A stretch of 60,948 bases of DNA, taken from NCBI GenBank assembly GCA_016210745.1, contig JACQTO010000262.1, forward strand, positions 1 to 60,948, written 5' to 3'. The DNA is from Betaproteobacteria bacterium. GTDB taxonomy: Bacteria; Pseudomonadota; Gammaproteobacteria; Burkholderiales; SG8-39. Both the position numbers and the translations under genes were made by a program. Positions within the stretch are counted from its first letter, which is position 1. Each line of letters opens with the position of its first letter. Below the pieces are notes generated by a model. It made no database searches. It was not told the origin of the DNA and worked only from the letters and a program-made list of their open reading frames with translations. Shown here in pieces: positions 36,252 to 45,068 of this stretch.

Positions 36252-37478
36252 TTAGGCCTGGTCCAAGTAGCGGCACAGCTCGAAATACGCTGCGCGAAAA
36301 TCATCGACGCCGGCGAGCCAGCGCAATCTAACGGAGAGACGGCAACGCCACGGTGTGCGGAACGCATGCCGCGCCTGGTAATTCAGGCGAGCCAGTGCCG
36401 GGGCTGCGAGAACAGCCTTCAAGGCGACCGGCAGCGCTTCACAGATTCGGGCAGCACTCCATCTCTGCGAGTTCGCAGAAACTTGAGCGTCCCGGCGTCG
36501 CCGTTTCGCGTCTGTCTCGGGAAGCGACCCCGCGGCCGGCCTCCCCAGGCGGTCGAACAGATCGATATCCCCGACCTTGACGTACGCGTCGTCCGGCCAG
36601 TACGGCTGCAGCACGGAATGGAAATATTCCGGCGGGCACGAAGCGGAAAAGTAGACGGCGTGCGCCAGATCGAGGATCTTGAAAAATTTCTCCTTTTCCA
36701 GCAACGGCGCGAAAGCATGCGCCTGGTAAAAACTCCAAAGCGCCGCACGGTAGGCGTGGTAGTGTTCAAAGACCTCTGCAGGGTCTTCCGCAAACCAGTA
36801 GTAGGTCTGCCATTTGTCCCGTTCCGGCTCGGCCGGGTCGCACGATTGGCGCGCTCCAAAGAGTCTCGGGAACCGGAAGACCTTTCCCTTGATCAGGGCC
36901 GCGGCTGATTGGAACAACTCCTGATAGTGGAGTGTCGGCAGTGCCGCGACGGCGGACACGATTTCGCGCAGGTCCGGCGTCCGGAACACGCCGTAGAACA
37001 GCGACTCGTACTTCTGCAACAGTCGGTAGATGCGGGCTCCGGCGTGAGCCGCTTCGTTGCTGGGTCCCGCGTATTCGCGCATCAGGTGAACATCATGTCC
37101 TTCCCGGCGGAAGTTGATGTAAAGGCCGTGGGCGCTCACGTAGTCGGGATGGTCCTTCAGAAAGGCGACCGCTTCGCGCAGCCCGTTCGGAAGGACAAGG
37201 TCGTCATCGGCGCAGAACGAAACATAGGGAGATTGCACCAGCGCCAGGCCTTGTGCGAGCTTCGCGGCCATTGGCGTAGTGCCTGGAAAAATGACGTGAC
37301 GCACGGATTCGCCCAAGGAAGACAGCATCTTCGCGTTTTCCTCGGCGACACCCGGCCGGCTGGAATCCAGAACCAGCAGGTTCATCGGCCAGGCCCGCGT
37401 GTAGTAATAACGAACCAACCGCCGGAGTTCTGCTGGGCGATTGTAGGTGGGGATTACGAGCGTGTGGCCGTTACTCAT
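36252..37478 (-). CDS. Glycosyltransferase of the TIGR00180 type (GT2-like)
   Basis: A 408-residue protein with a GT-A N-terminal domain: HTLVIPTYNRPAELRRLV (about 5-22) and VSFCADDDLVLPNGLREAVA, where the DDD supplies the metal-binding D-x-D. The long C-terminal helical part (about 200-408), with YYWFAEDPAEVFEHYHAYRA, is characteristic of the TIGR00180 glycosyltransferase group. Likely one of the O-repeat transferases. ATG start. Confidence 0.8.
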   Translation of the reverse strand: MSNGHTLVIPTYNRPAELRRLVRYYYTRAWPMNLLVLDSSRPGVAEENAKMLSSLGESVRHVIFPGTTPMAAKLAQGLALVQSPYVSFCADDDLVLPNGLREAVAFLKDHPDYVSAHGLYINFRREGHDVHLMREYAGPSNEAAHAGARIYRLLQKYESLFYGVFRTPDLREIVSAVAALPTLHYQELFQSAAALIKGKVFRFPRLFGARQSCDPAEPERDKWQTYYWFAEDPAEVFEHYHAYRAALWSFYQAHAFAPLLEKEKFFKILDLAHAVYFSASCPPEYFHSVLQPYWPDDAYVKVGDIDLFDRLGRPAAGSLPETDAKRRRRDAQVSANSQRWSAARICEALPVALKAVLAAPALARLNYQARHAFRTPWRCRLSVRLRWLAGVDDFRAAYFELCRYLDQA

Positions 37479-37558
37479 TCGGGATCATTGCCGCGATCGA
37501 TTCATCGAAGCCCAGAGCGGGGTGTTCGCTCGAATAGCGTCGGGTGCAGAGGCGGCGA

Positions 37559-39070
37559 TCATTTTGCCGGATCGATGGTCGGCATGAGCCTGCGCATCGC
37601 CCAAAGCCGAATTTCGCTTGCAGCGATGACGGCGGCGGCGAGCGTTGCGGCCGATACCAGGATCAGGTTGAACAGGCTTGTTACGATCGTTTCGGGGAAA
37701 ACAATCAGCCATTTCCACGCGAGGGCGACTGCCAAGCTTGCCAGGAGCGGCCGGCCTATGTCCAGCCGATACCAGCGCCACAATTCTCCGCGCAGCAGCC
37801 GCCGGTGCATGAGGTTCTGGATCACCAGCACATACCCCGCATTCAACAGGACCCATACTGCTGCCGCGCCCACCCCGCCGTACCGCAATGACATGAAATA
37901 GATGAGCGGCGCAAGCAGCACGACGGCGATGGCATTGATGATCAGCACAAGACGCGTCCAGCCATAGGCGAGCTGGAGCGCGAGCGGCAACCCCACCAGC
38001 GCATTGAGAGCGGCGCCGGCGACCAGCAGGCTCAGCATCAAGTGGGTGTTTGCGGCGATCGAGACGTCCCGCGTCCACAAGAGCAAGACTTCCTGAGAAT
38101 ACAGCATCAGCACGACAGCGGGCGGCAATATCAGCACGGACATCACTTGGCAGCCACGATGGTAGATCCGGCCGAGCTCGCGCTCGTCTCCCACGACCAC
38201 CAGCTGCGAGAGCAGCGGAAAGAAGGCCGCGGTCACGGGACTGATGAGAAAATAAAGCCCGCTTGCCACCCGGCCGGCGAGGGTGTAGTACCCGAACAGC
38301 TCCAGCGTGAGCATCTTACTCAGGATCACCTTGTCGAGCTGGGTCAGTATTACCGTCAATGTCGAAATCCCCGTCATGCCGGCCGCGAATCGCCACACGC
38401 TCAGCACCAGATGTGGCCTGAACCGAGCCGAGGCAGTTGCCGGCGGCAATGAACGCCAAAGCATCAGCGCATTGATCAGCGTTTCGCCCAGGCTTGCAGC
38501 GATCTGCCAAATCAGGAACGCCTCGATGCTCGCCGAGACCTTCCATAGCACCAGCGCCGCACCAATGCTGCGGATAGTACCCGTCGCGGCGGAAATCGCG
38601 CTGAGCATGACTTGACGCTGGAGACCCATCAGACCGCCGGTGTAGAGGGCGATCGGCCATTGGCAGGCGATCGCGATTCCCATCAAGAGGACTGCCTGCT
38701 CCACCGTGGACCCTGGCAACTGCTGCGCCTTGACCCAGTGCGCGGCTATCGCCGGCGCCGAAGCCACGATCGCCAAACCGATCAGGATCCCGATCAGCCA
38801 ATAGACAAATTCCAGAGTACGCAGCATGTCGCGCATCTGCTGGCCGGCTCCGGCCTGGGCCGACATCCGCGCCAGTTCGCGATTCAGTGTGGTGCCCAGC
38901 CCCAAGTCGAGCAGCGACATGATGGCGTAGAGGGAAAGAAATATTCCGATCAGGCCGTAGGCTTCGATTCCCAGAAAGCGGATGTAGACGGGGACGAGCG
39001 CCAGCGAGATTAATACCGACCATCCCTTTCCGGCGGCATTGGCAACGATGTTCCGGCGGACCAGTGACAT
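37559..39070 (-). CDS. Wzx-type polysaccharide flippase
   Basis: A 503-residue integral membrane protein with about twelve hydrophobic helices of the MVF/PST superfamily. RNIVANAAGKGWSVLISLAL opens helix 1, and LLDLGLGTTLNRELARM and LDKVILSKMLTLELFGYYTL are typical Wzx segments. It would flip undecaprenyl-linked O-repeat units to the periplasmic face. ATG chosen at MSLVRRN, 13 bases after the upstream stop; earlier in-frame codons read through the hydroxylase-like gene. No Wzy polymerase is adjacent. Confidence 0.85.
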   Translation of the reverse strand: MSLVRRNIVANAAGKGWSVLISLALVPVYIRFLGIEAYGLIGIFLSLYAIMSLLDLGLGTTLNRELARMSAQAGAGQQMRDMLRTLEFVYWLIGILIGLAIVASAPAIAAHWVKAQQLPGSTVEQAVLLMGIAIACQWPIALYTGGLMGLQRQVMLSAISAATGTIRSIGAALVLWKVSASIEAFLIWQIAASLGETLINALMLWRSLPPATASARFRPHLVLSVWRFAAGMTGISTLTVILTQLDKVILSKMLTLELFGYYTLAGRVASGLYFLISPVTAAFFPLLSQLVVVGDERELGRIYHRGCQVMSVLILPPAVVLMLYSQEVLLLWTRDVSIAANTHLMLSLLVAGAALNALVGLPLALQLAYGWTRLVLIINAIAVVLLAPLIYFMSLRYGGVGAAAVWVLLNAGYVLVIQNLMHRRLLRGELWRWYRLDIGRPLLASLAVALAWKWLIVFPETIVTSLFNLILVSAATLAAAVIAASEIRLWAMRRLMPTIDPAK

Positions 39071-39083
39071 GCGATCGAGCGCT

Positions 39084-39854
39084 TCAGCGTAAGCGCCTGA
39101 TCCAGGCGTCGGGCCAGCCGGTGATCGGCTTGCTGAGCGGGCTTTCGTTGAATCGCCACGCGGGGATCTCGATCGCGAAATCCGGATGCGCGGCGACGAA
39201 GTCGCGCGCGGCCTGCGCCGGATTGTCTTCTTTCCAGCCGGGCTCGCCGCGCGGAGCGTCCCAGAGGTCGCGCATGATGCCGTCGGTGGCGACAATATAG
39301 GAGCCGGGCGTGACCAGGCGATGGTAGGCTTCGAGCTCATTGCGCACGTGGGCGCGGCTGTGGTTCGAGTCGAGTATGACGAGGACCCTGTCGCCTGGGT
39401 GCACGTGGCCGGCGGCCTGCGCCACGATGTTCGGGTCGGTCGAATCGCCCTCGATCAGGCGGATCATCGGAAACAGCTCATGCTGCTCGATCGCCCTGCG
39501 ATTGTGCGGTCGAATCTCGATGTCGACCCCGACCACGGTGTGTCCGTGGCCCATCGCTTTCATCAGCGAAGCGCTCAGCATCAGCGAACCGCCGTGCGCG
39601 ATTCCAGTCTCTATGATGACGTCGGGGCGAATGTGGTAGATCACCTCCTGCGCCCGCACGAGGTCTTCCGGGTGCTGAATGATCGGCCGACCCATCCAGG
39701 TAAAGGTATAGGAGTACTTCTGCACCCAGCTGGTCTTCAGCCAGATCTCCGAGATTCGCTCGAAGGCTTCCTTGCTGTACAGCGGGAGCGACGCGATGTC
39801 GCGGCCTTCGGCGATGGTAACCGTACCGAGATCGGTATCTATCGTGATCTTCAT
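39084..39854 (-). CDS. CmcI/rhamnosyl O-methyltransferase-family protein
   Basis: A 256-residue protein of the family annotated as cephalosporin hydroxylase (PF04989), whose studied members CmcI and mycobacterial rhamnosyl O-methyltransferases are SAM-dependent methyltransferases. The core shows IIETGIAHGGSLMLSASLM (SAM loop), VVGVDIEIRPHNRRAI and VLVILDSNHSRAHVRNELE, with metal-ligand-like Asp residues. Because rfbBDAC are present, O-methylation of rhamnose or of the branched sugar is plausible (inference). ATG in ATGA overlap with the reductase upstream. Confidence 0.78.
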   Translation of the reverse strand: MKITIDTDLGTVTIAEGRDIASLPLYSKEAFERISEIWLKTSWVQKYSYTFTWMGRPIIQHPEDLVRAQEVIYHIRPDVIIETGIAHGGSLMLSASLMKAMGHGHTVVGVDIEIRPHNRRAIEQHELFPMIRLIEGDSTDPNIVAQAAGHVHPGDRVLVILDSNHSRAHVRNELEAYHRLVTPGSYIVATDGIMRDLWDAPRGEPGWKEDNPAQAARDFVAAHPDFAIEIPAWRFNESPLSKPITGWPDAWIRRLR

Positions 39855-40804
39855 CTGCTGGAGAGGAACCGCGCGTTTTGGACCGCCCCGTCCGGCGGGC
39901 CGCCCTGCAGATCTGCAATGTACTGCGCCAAACCCTCCTCCAAAGTGACGCTCGGCCGCCAGTCGGTGTCGCGCGAGATCTTGGCGATATTCGCAACGAT
40001 GCGCGGTGGGTCGAACTCGGGTGCTTTGCGCGAGCCATATTCCAGCAGTTCCGCGTGTCCCAGGCGGCGCACGATCAGCTCGGCAACCTCCCGCAACGAG
40101 ACCCCCGATCCAGAAGCGATGTTGTAGGCGCCGGAGGTTTCGGCGTCGAGCAGCGCGACGCACGCTGCCGCCGCATCCGTTACGAACACGAAATCCCTGA
40201 CTTGCGTTCCCTGGGTGCAGGGGATCGGTTCACCACGCAGGAGCCCGAGAATCACGCTCGGGATGAAGCGCTGCAACGGCTCGCCCAAACCATAGGGAAA
40301 GAACAGGCGTCCCCACGCGTAGCTGCCCCGACCCTGGGCCGCAGCCTGAAGAGCGAAGTGCATGGCGGCTTTGGCCTTGCCGTAGACCGTCGCCGGGTCG
40401 ATCGGAGTCAGGTCTTCGGTACATGCCGAATCGTCGATGGCGTATTCCGCGCAACTGCCGAGCCCCACCGCTCGTTGGCCGCCCTGCGCGTAGAAATCTG
40501 CCACGAGGCGGACCCCCGCATTGAGCCAATCGAGATTCTCAGGGCTGGTCCAGTACTCATTCGGCTTGGTGACCCAACCTGCGTGCAACAAGTGGCTGGG
40601 ACGCACCTGGTCGATCAGCGCCGCGCAGGCGATCGGGTCGAGCAAATTGCAGGAACGCCACTTCACCCCCGGCATGTCATCCGGATTCCCCGTCGACGTT
40701 ACGGCGATGACCTCGAACTCGCGCCGGACCAGCAGCGGCAGGCATCGCGACCCCAGGAATCCTCGGCCGCCGGTTACCAGGGCCGTGCGCCGGGACCTGG
40801 TCAT
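39851..40804 (-). CDS. NAD-dependent sugar epimerase/reductase of the CDP-sugar set
   Basis: A 317-residue extended SDR. The Rossmann loop is ALVTGGRGFLGSRCLPLL (8-25), and the Tyr-xxx-Lys pair lies in ATVYGKAKAAMHFAL. In the substrate region, WGRLFFPYGLGEPLQRF replaces the usual GALE residues. It follows an RmlC-like epimerase, a C-methyltransferase and rfbG/rfbF, so it is the probable final 4-ketoreductase of that pathway. ATG overlaps the upstream stop. Confidence 0.77.
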   Translation of the reverse strand: MTRSRRTALVTGGRGFLGSRCLPLLVRREFEVIAVTSTGNPDDMPGVKWRSCNLLDPIACAALIDQVRPSHLLHAGWVTKPNEYWTSPENLDWLNAGVRLVADFYAQGGQRAVGLGSCAEYAIDDSACTEDLTPIDPATVYGKAKAAMHFALQAAAQGRGSYAWGRLFFPYGLGEPLQRFIPSVILGLLRGEPIPCTQGTQVRDFVFVTDAAAACVALLDAETSGAYNIASGSGVSLREVAELIVRRLGHAELLEYGSRKAPEFDPPRIVANIAKISRDTDWRPSVTLEEGLAQYIADLQGGPPDGAVQNARFLSSR

Positions 40805-41331
40805 ATTTCGATGTCCGGATAGTTCTTGTCGCGCTCCGACAGGAGCGGCTCGCCCTCCGGCCAGTCGATGTTGAGCGCTGGATCATTCCAGCGCACGCCT
40901 TGGCCCGCGGCGGGTTCGTAGAAGGCCGACATCTGGTAAAAGATTTCGCTGTGGTCCGTGAGCGTCTTGAAGCCGTGCGCGAATCCCTTCGGCAAGAAAA
41001 TCGAGCGTCGGTTGTCTTGGCTGAGCTCCGCGGCGAACCACTTCAGGCGCGTCGGCGAGCCCTGACGCATATCGACGATGACATCGTAGATCGCGCCTCG
41101 CGTGCAGCGCACCAGCTTGTCTTCCGCGAAGGGCTCGGCCTGAAAGTGCATGCCGCGCACCGTGTTTCGGCGCGCATTGAACGACGTGCTGCACTGGACC
41201 ATGCGCATGCCGATGCCTCGGTCCCGAAATTCACGCTCGCAGTAGGTGCGCGCGAACAGTCCCCGTCCGTCGACCAAAGGATCGATCTCGATCAGGAATG
41301 CGCCGGGCAGGCCGGTTTCGACGAACCTCAA
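40801..41331 (-). CDS. RmlC-like sugar 3,5- or 5-epimerase
   Basis: A 176-residue cupin of the dTDP-4-dehydrorhamnose 3,5-epimerase family. The base histidine is in TVRGMHFQAEPFAEDKLVR (conserved R-G-x-H and Lys), and the acid Tyr is in EIFYQMSAFYEP. A standard rfbC lies at 58074, so this copy serves the CDP-sugar branch next to the C-methyltransferase, perhaps only as a 5-epimerase. Start is TTG with GGAG seven bases upstream; homologues start at the same residue (RFVETGLPG). Confidence 0.85.
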   Translation of the reverse strand: MRFVETGLPGAFLIEIDPLVDGRGLFARTYCEREFRDRGIGMRMVQCSTSFNARRNTVRGMHFQAEPFAEDKLVRCTRGAIYDVIVDMRQGSPTRLKWFAAELSQDNRRSIFLPKGFAHGFKTLTDHSEIFYQMSAFYEPAAGQGVRWNDPALNIDWPEGEPLLSERDKNYPDIEI

Positions 41332-41345
41332 GTCAGGCTCCGGAC

Positions 41346-42560
41346 TTAGACAATGCGCACCTCCGGGACCGGAACGATGAACTTGCCGCCAGTCGAGCGG
41401 TAGTCAGCCTGCTGTGAAAGCACTTCATCCAGAAAATTCCACGAAAGCAGCAACAGGTAGTCCGGCCGATCTTCGGCAAGATGCGACGGGGCGAAGATCT
41501 CGAGTCTTGTCCCGGGCGTGTATTTTCCCTGCTTCTCCGTGCTGCGATCGACCACATAGTCCAGGATATCCCGCCCTATGCCGAAGAAGTTGAGCAGCGT
41601 GCTGCCTTTGGCCGATGCGCCGTAGGCGGCGATCTTCTTGCCTTCGGCCTTGAGCTTTCCGAGCAGCGCAAGGAGCTCCCGGCGGAGGCGTTCGACCCGG
41701 TCGGCGAACCCGAAATAATAGGCGCGATCCAGCATGCCGGCGGCGCGCTCTTCCTCCAGGAGCGTCTTGACGATCGGTTCGGGCACGCCGGATCGTCTTG
41801 CGAACAATCTGAGTGACCCACCGTGCACCGGAATGCGCTCGATATCCACCAGCGCCAGTTCGTGGCGTGCGAACAGCGGCATGAGCGCGCTGACCGAAAA
41901 ATAGCAGAGATGCTCATGGTAGATGGTGTCGAACTCGCATTTTTCCACCAGGTCGCGCAGGTACGGCACTTCGATCACCGCTACGCCGCGCGGCTTGAGC
42001 ACGATGCCGATGCCGCGCGCGAACCCGTTCAAATCGGGCACATGCGCGAGCACGTTGTTGGCATGAAGCACATCGGCGCTCAATCCTTCGTTCACGAGCT
42101 GCCGCGCGGATTCGAGTCCGAAGAATTCGTTGCGGGTTCGAATCCCACGCTCATTCGCGACGCGCGCGATATTGGCCGCGGGCTCCACGCCGAGGACCGG
42201 CACGCCGGCCGACGCGTAGTGCTCAAGCAGATATCCGTCGTTGCTCGCGAGCTCGATCACCAGGGAATTCCGCCCTAGTCCGCGTTCGTGCACGAGGCGC
42301 GCGGCGAGGCTCTTGGCCGCGGCAACCATCGTGTCGGAGAACGAGGAAAAGTACGCGTATTCGCCGAAGATCCGTTCCGGGGCAACGCTTTCGGTGATCT
42401 GTACCAGCGAACAGTCTTCGCAAAACACGAGCTCCAGCGGGTAACGCTGCTCCTCAGCCGTGAGCTTGTCCTTGGTAAGCAGGGCGTTTGCCAAAGGGGT
42501 CTTGCCGAGCGAAAGTATGGGTGCGAGCCGGGATCCGCCGCAGGAAATGCACCGCTTCAT
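41346..42560 (-). CDS. Sugar C-methyltransferase (TylCIII/NovU-like)
   Basis: A 404-residue SAM enzyme with three family domains. The zinc-binding N-terminus has CISCGGS and CEDCSLVQ. The SAM core has VIELASNDGYLLEHY and NVLAHVPDLNGFARGI. The C-terminal domain has YHEHLCYFSVSALMPLF (the catalytic Tyr-His-Glu-His region) and IAAYGASAKGSTLLNFFGIG. The family methylates C-3 of a 4-keto-6-deoxy sugar nucleotide. It follows rfbG, whose product is such a sugar, so a CDP-3-C-methyl-6-deoxyhexose is the expected intermediate. ATG at MKRCISCG. Confidence 0.9.
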   Translation of the reverse strand: MKRCISCGGSRLAPILSLGKTPLANALLTKDKLTAEEQRYPLELVFCEDCSLVQITESVAPERIFGEYAYFSSFSDTMVAAAKSLAARLVHERGLGRNSLVIELASNDGYLLEHYASAGVPVLGVEPAANIARVANERGIRTRNEFFGLESARQLVNEGLSADVLHANNVLAHVPDLNGFARGIGIVLKPRGVAVIEVPYLRDLVEKCEFDTIYHEHLCYFSVSALMPLFARHELALVDIERIPVHGGSLRLFARRSGVPEPIVKTLLEEERAAGMLDRAYYFGFADRVERLRRELLALLGKLKAEGKKIAAYGASAKGSTLLNFFGIGRDILDYVVDRSTEKQGKYTPGTRLEIFAPSHLAEDRPDYLLLLSWNFLDEVLSQQADYRSTGGKFIVPVPEVRIV

Positions 42561-42567
42561 CTTTGTG

Positions 42568-43557
42568 CTAACGGCTTTCTGACAGAAAATCGCGATACCA
42601 GGCAATCGTTTTCGCCAGGCCCGAGTCGAGCGTGAATCGCGGTTTCCATCCCAGAATTCGCCTCGCCTTTTCGGCGCTGAGGTACTGGTGGCGAATTTCA
42701 TTGCTCGCCTCGTTCAGCACCTGAGGTTCGAGGTCCGATCCCATCATCCGGGTGATCTTCTTGACCAGCTCGATGACCGTGATCTGCGTCTCGTTCGAGA
42801 AATTGAACGCTTCGCCGCGGAGTTCCGGAGACTTGGCCAGATGCTCGGCTAGGAACAGGTAGGAATCGACCGCGTCCTCCGCGTAGATGTAGTCGCGAAC
42901 AAACAGGCCGTCGGATCGGATGACGGGTGCTGTGCCGCGCAGGATGGAGCGAATGGTGCCCGGTACGATCCGGTTCCAATTCAGGTCGCCGCCGCCGTAG
43001 AAATTTCCGCAGCGGGTTATCGCCACGGTAGAACCGTACACGCGGGCAAAGCTCTGGGCGACCAGGTCGGCGCACGATTTGCTCACGTCGTAGATATGGC
43101 GGCCCTGCAGTGGCATGGCCTCCGTGTAGGGCAAATCGACTTGCTCGCCGTAAGCCTTGTCCGAAGAGGCGAGCACGACCTGCCCCACCGTAGGACAGCG
43201 TCTGCACGCCTCAAGGAGACTCCAGGTACCCGCGACATTCGTCTCGAAAGTAGAAACCGGATTTCGGTTCGCGGTCCCAACGATCGTCTGGGCCGCGAGA
43301 TGGAGAACAGTCGTGATTTCGAATTCATTCAGGGCGCGCTCGAGCGTCTTCTGGTCACGAACGTCGCCGCGCACGACCTTGACGCGTTCGAGGAGATTGG
43401 CTCGCACCAGCTCGCTCTGAGGCACCCAGTCGCGGACCAGACATACGATATCGGCGCCCAGTTCATCGAGGGCCTTGACGATCCAGCCGCCGAGCAGCCC
43501 TGTCGCGCCGGTGACAAAGACCGGACGATCGCGCCAAAAATCGGGATCAGGAGACAT
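42568..43557 (-). CDS. rfbG: CDP-glucose 4,6-dehydratase
   Basis: A 329-residue SDR. The NAD loop is [18 protein letters not shown] (13-30). The active-site segments are [11 protein letters not shown], with the SDK of RfbG, and [16 protein letters not shown] for Tyr-xxx-Lys. It removes water from CDP-glucose to give CDP-4-keto-6-deoxyglucose in the cytoplasm. Somewhat shorter than Salmonella RfbG but with all catalytic residues. rfbF lies six bases upstream, giving the normal rfbFG pair. No rfbH dehydrase is seen, so the 3-OH is kept. Confidence 0.92.
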   Translation of the reverse strand: MSPDPDFWRDRPVFVTGATGLLGGWIVKALDELGADIVCLVRDWVPQSELVRANLLERVKVVRGDVRDQKTLERALNEFEITTVLHLAAQTIVGTANRNPVSTFETNVAGTWSLLEACRRCPTVGQVVLASSDKAYGEQVDLPYTEAMPLQGRHIYDVSKSCADLVAQSFARVYGSTVAITRCGNFYGGGDLNWNRIVPGTIRSILRGTAPVIRSDGLFVRDYIYAEDAVDSYLFLAEHLAKSPELRGEAFNFSNETQITVIELVKKITRMMGSDLEPQVLNEASNEIRHQYLSAEKARRILGWKPRFTLDSGLAKTIAWYRDFLSESR

Positions 43558-43563
43558 TGCGCG

Positions 43564-44331
43564 TCACCATGTTTTCCAAGGCGGATTTCCGGTCTGCCAG
43601 AGCGACTCCAGTTGTCGCTTGTCGCGCAGCGTATCCATGCATTGCCAAAATCCTTCGTGCCTGAAGGCGGACAGCTGGCCTTCGTTCGCCAGCCGCTCGA
43701 GCAGATCGATCTCCAGGATCGATTCGTCGCCTGACAGATATTGGAATACGCCTGGCTCGAGCACCATGAACCCGCCGTTGATCCAACCTTCCTGAATCTG
43801 CGACTTCTCGATGAAGCGCTTCACCAGATCTCCGTCGAACATGATGCCGCCGAAGCGGGCAGGGGGCCGCACGGCGGTGACCGTCGCGAGCCGTCCTTGC
43901 CGGCGGTGAAACGCAATGAGCGCGTCCAGCGGAATATTCGACACCCCGTCACCGTAGGTAACCATGAAGGGCTCGGTACCGAGCAATGGCTCCAGCCTTT
44001 TGATGCGGCCTCCGGTCGAAGTTGTTTCGCCGGTTTCGATCAGGTGCACGTTCCAATCCGCAACTGCGGGCGAGGTCACGGTGACGCGGCCGCTGGCGAG
44101 ATCGACGGCAATGTCTCCGCTCAGCGTGTGGTGATCGAGGAAAAACCGTTTGATGACATCGCCCCGGTAGCCTAGGGCAACGAAGAATTCCTTGAAGCCG
44201 TAGCGCCCATAGTGCTGCATGATGTGCCATAGGATGGGCTTGCCGCCGATCTCGACCATGGGTTTGGGACGAGTCTCGGTTTCCTCGGCCAGCCGAGTCC
44301 CGAGTCCGCCCGCAAGAATCGCGACCTTCAT
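43564..44331 (-). CDS. rfbF: Glucose-1-phosphate cytidylyltransferase
   Basis: A 255-residue nucleotidyltransferase making CDP-glucose from CTP and glucose 1-phosphate. The signature AILAGGLGTRLAEET (4-18) and RPKPMVEIGGKPILWHIM are exact for RfbF. VTYGDGVSNIPLDALIAFH is the metal/product site. It opens the CDP-sugar set. ATG preceded by a GAGGCGG ribosome site; repeat copy B ends 43 bases upstream. Confidence 0.95.
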   Translation of the reverse strand: MKVAILAGGLGTRLAEETETRPKPMVEIGGKPILWHIMQHYGRYGFKEFFVALGYRGDVIKRFFLDHHTLSGDIAVDLASGRVTVTSPAVADWNVHLIETGETTSTGGRIKRLEPLLGTEPFMVTYGDGVSNIPLDALIAFHRRQGRLATVTAVRPPARFGGIMFDGDLVKRFIEKSQIQEGWINGGFMVLEPGVFQYLSGDESILEIDLLERLANEGQLSAFRHEGFWQCMDTLRDKRQLESLWQTGNPPWKTW

Positions 44332-44373
44332 ATCCGCCTCATATCGCAGACGCCGGACATCGATCCCGGCGGA

Positions 44374-44529
44374 CTAAGCCGGAGGAGCCGGATCCAGGGA
44401 AGCTGGTTTTGCCGTTTATCAATCTCCCCCTTTCGTGCGGTTGCTTGCAACCGCGCGAAAGGGGGAGACGAATTTAGAAACCAAATCTTCGCCAAATTTG
44501 TCAACGGTAAACCTGCAAGTTACTAACGG
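44374..44529 (-). repeat. Intergenic hairpin element, copy B
   Basis: The palindrome at 44424-44467 has 21-base arms with one G-T wobble and a TT centre (core GCGGTTGCTTGCAACCGC). On the minus strand the left module runs GTTGACAAATTTGG, CGAAGATTTGGTTTCTAAA. The tail is AACGGCAAAACC, then GGATCCGGCTCCTCCGG and CTTAG. The left end reaches the NUDIX stop codon (GTTAGTAACTT), a sequence resembling the outer end of copy C. The tail faces the rfbF start. Confidence 0.85.
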
Positions 44530-45053
44530 CCCAAGGAGGATCGGCGCTGGCTCATGTGCATCCAGACGGCAAAAGCATCGTAGGGGGTCACCCGGCGATT
44601 TACCAGGAGATCCTCTCCTCGAAGCGCTTGTACATCCTCTCCCTCGTGCAGCACGAAACGCTTGAACGCGGCGTCAGGCACCTGCACGTCGAAATATATT
44701 CTATATACCTTGGGGTGGCCTAGCGGAGCGAAGTCGAAGTCGAACTGCGTAAACCTCGTCGCCCCCTCCACTTCGAACTCCAGTTCTTCGCGCAGTTCGC
44801 GTCGGAGGGCGTCGGCGGGCGCTTCGCCCTTGTTCACGGCTCCGCCAAAGCAGCCCCAATGCCCCGGATAGAAAATTCCGGGTATCCGGTCGCGCAGCTG
44901 CATGATGTATCGCCCGTCCTCGTGAACAAGGAGCGCGGCCACGGCATCGCAAGGGCGCAGCGCTTGTCCGGGCTTGGGGATGAAATGCTCCGAGCAAAAC
45001 TCGCGGCCATCGACAAGCGGTGCTTTCTCCTGCAGCTTTGGTGAAGTCCCCAT
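44523..45053 (-). CDS. NUDIX hydrolase
   Basis: A 176-residue NUDIX protein with the complete box G-x5-E-x7-REL-x-EE (GAVNKGEAPADALRRELREE, about 70-89). Such enzymes cleave nucleoside diphosphates linked to another group. In polysaccharide loci, relatives (GDP-mannose hydrolase-like) trim sugar nucleotides or remove damaged ones. Specificity is unknown. It is last in a four-gene cassette with the split transketolase, and its stop codon lies inside repeat copy B. ATG start. Confidence 0.85.
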   Translation of the reverse strand: MGTSPKLQEKAPLVDGREFCSEHFIPKPGQALRPCDAVAALLVHEDGRYIMQLRDRIPGIFYPGHWGCFGGAVNKGEAPADALRRELREELEFEVEGATRFTQFDFDFAPLGHPKVYRIYFDVQVPDAAFKRFVLHEGEDVQALRGEDLLVNRRVTPYDAFAVWMHMSQRRSSLGR

Positions 45054-45068
45054 TGGAACGGGCGCTGC

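Noticed and set aside
44341..44529. JUMPstart/ops element upstream of polysaccharide genes
   Set aside because: The GGCGGTAG ops core was not found in this or the other intergenic regions.
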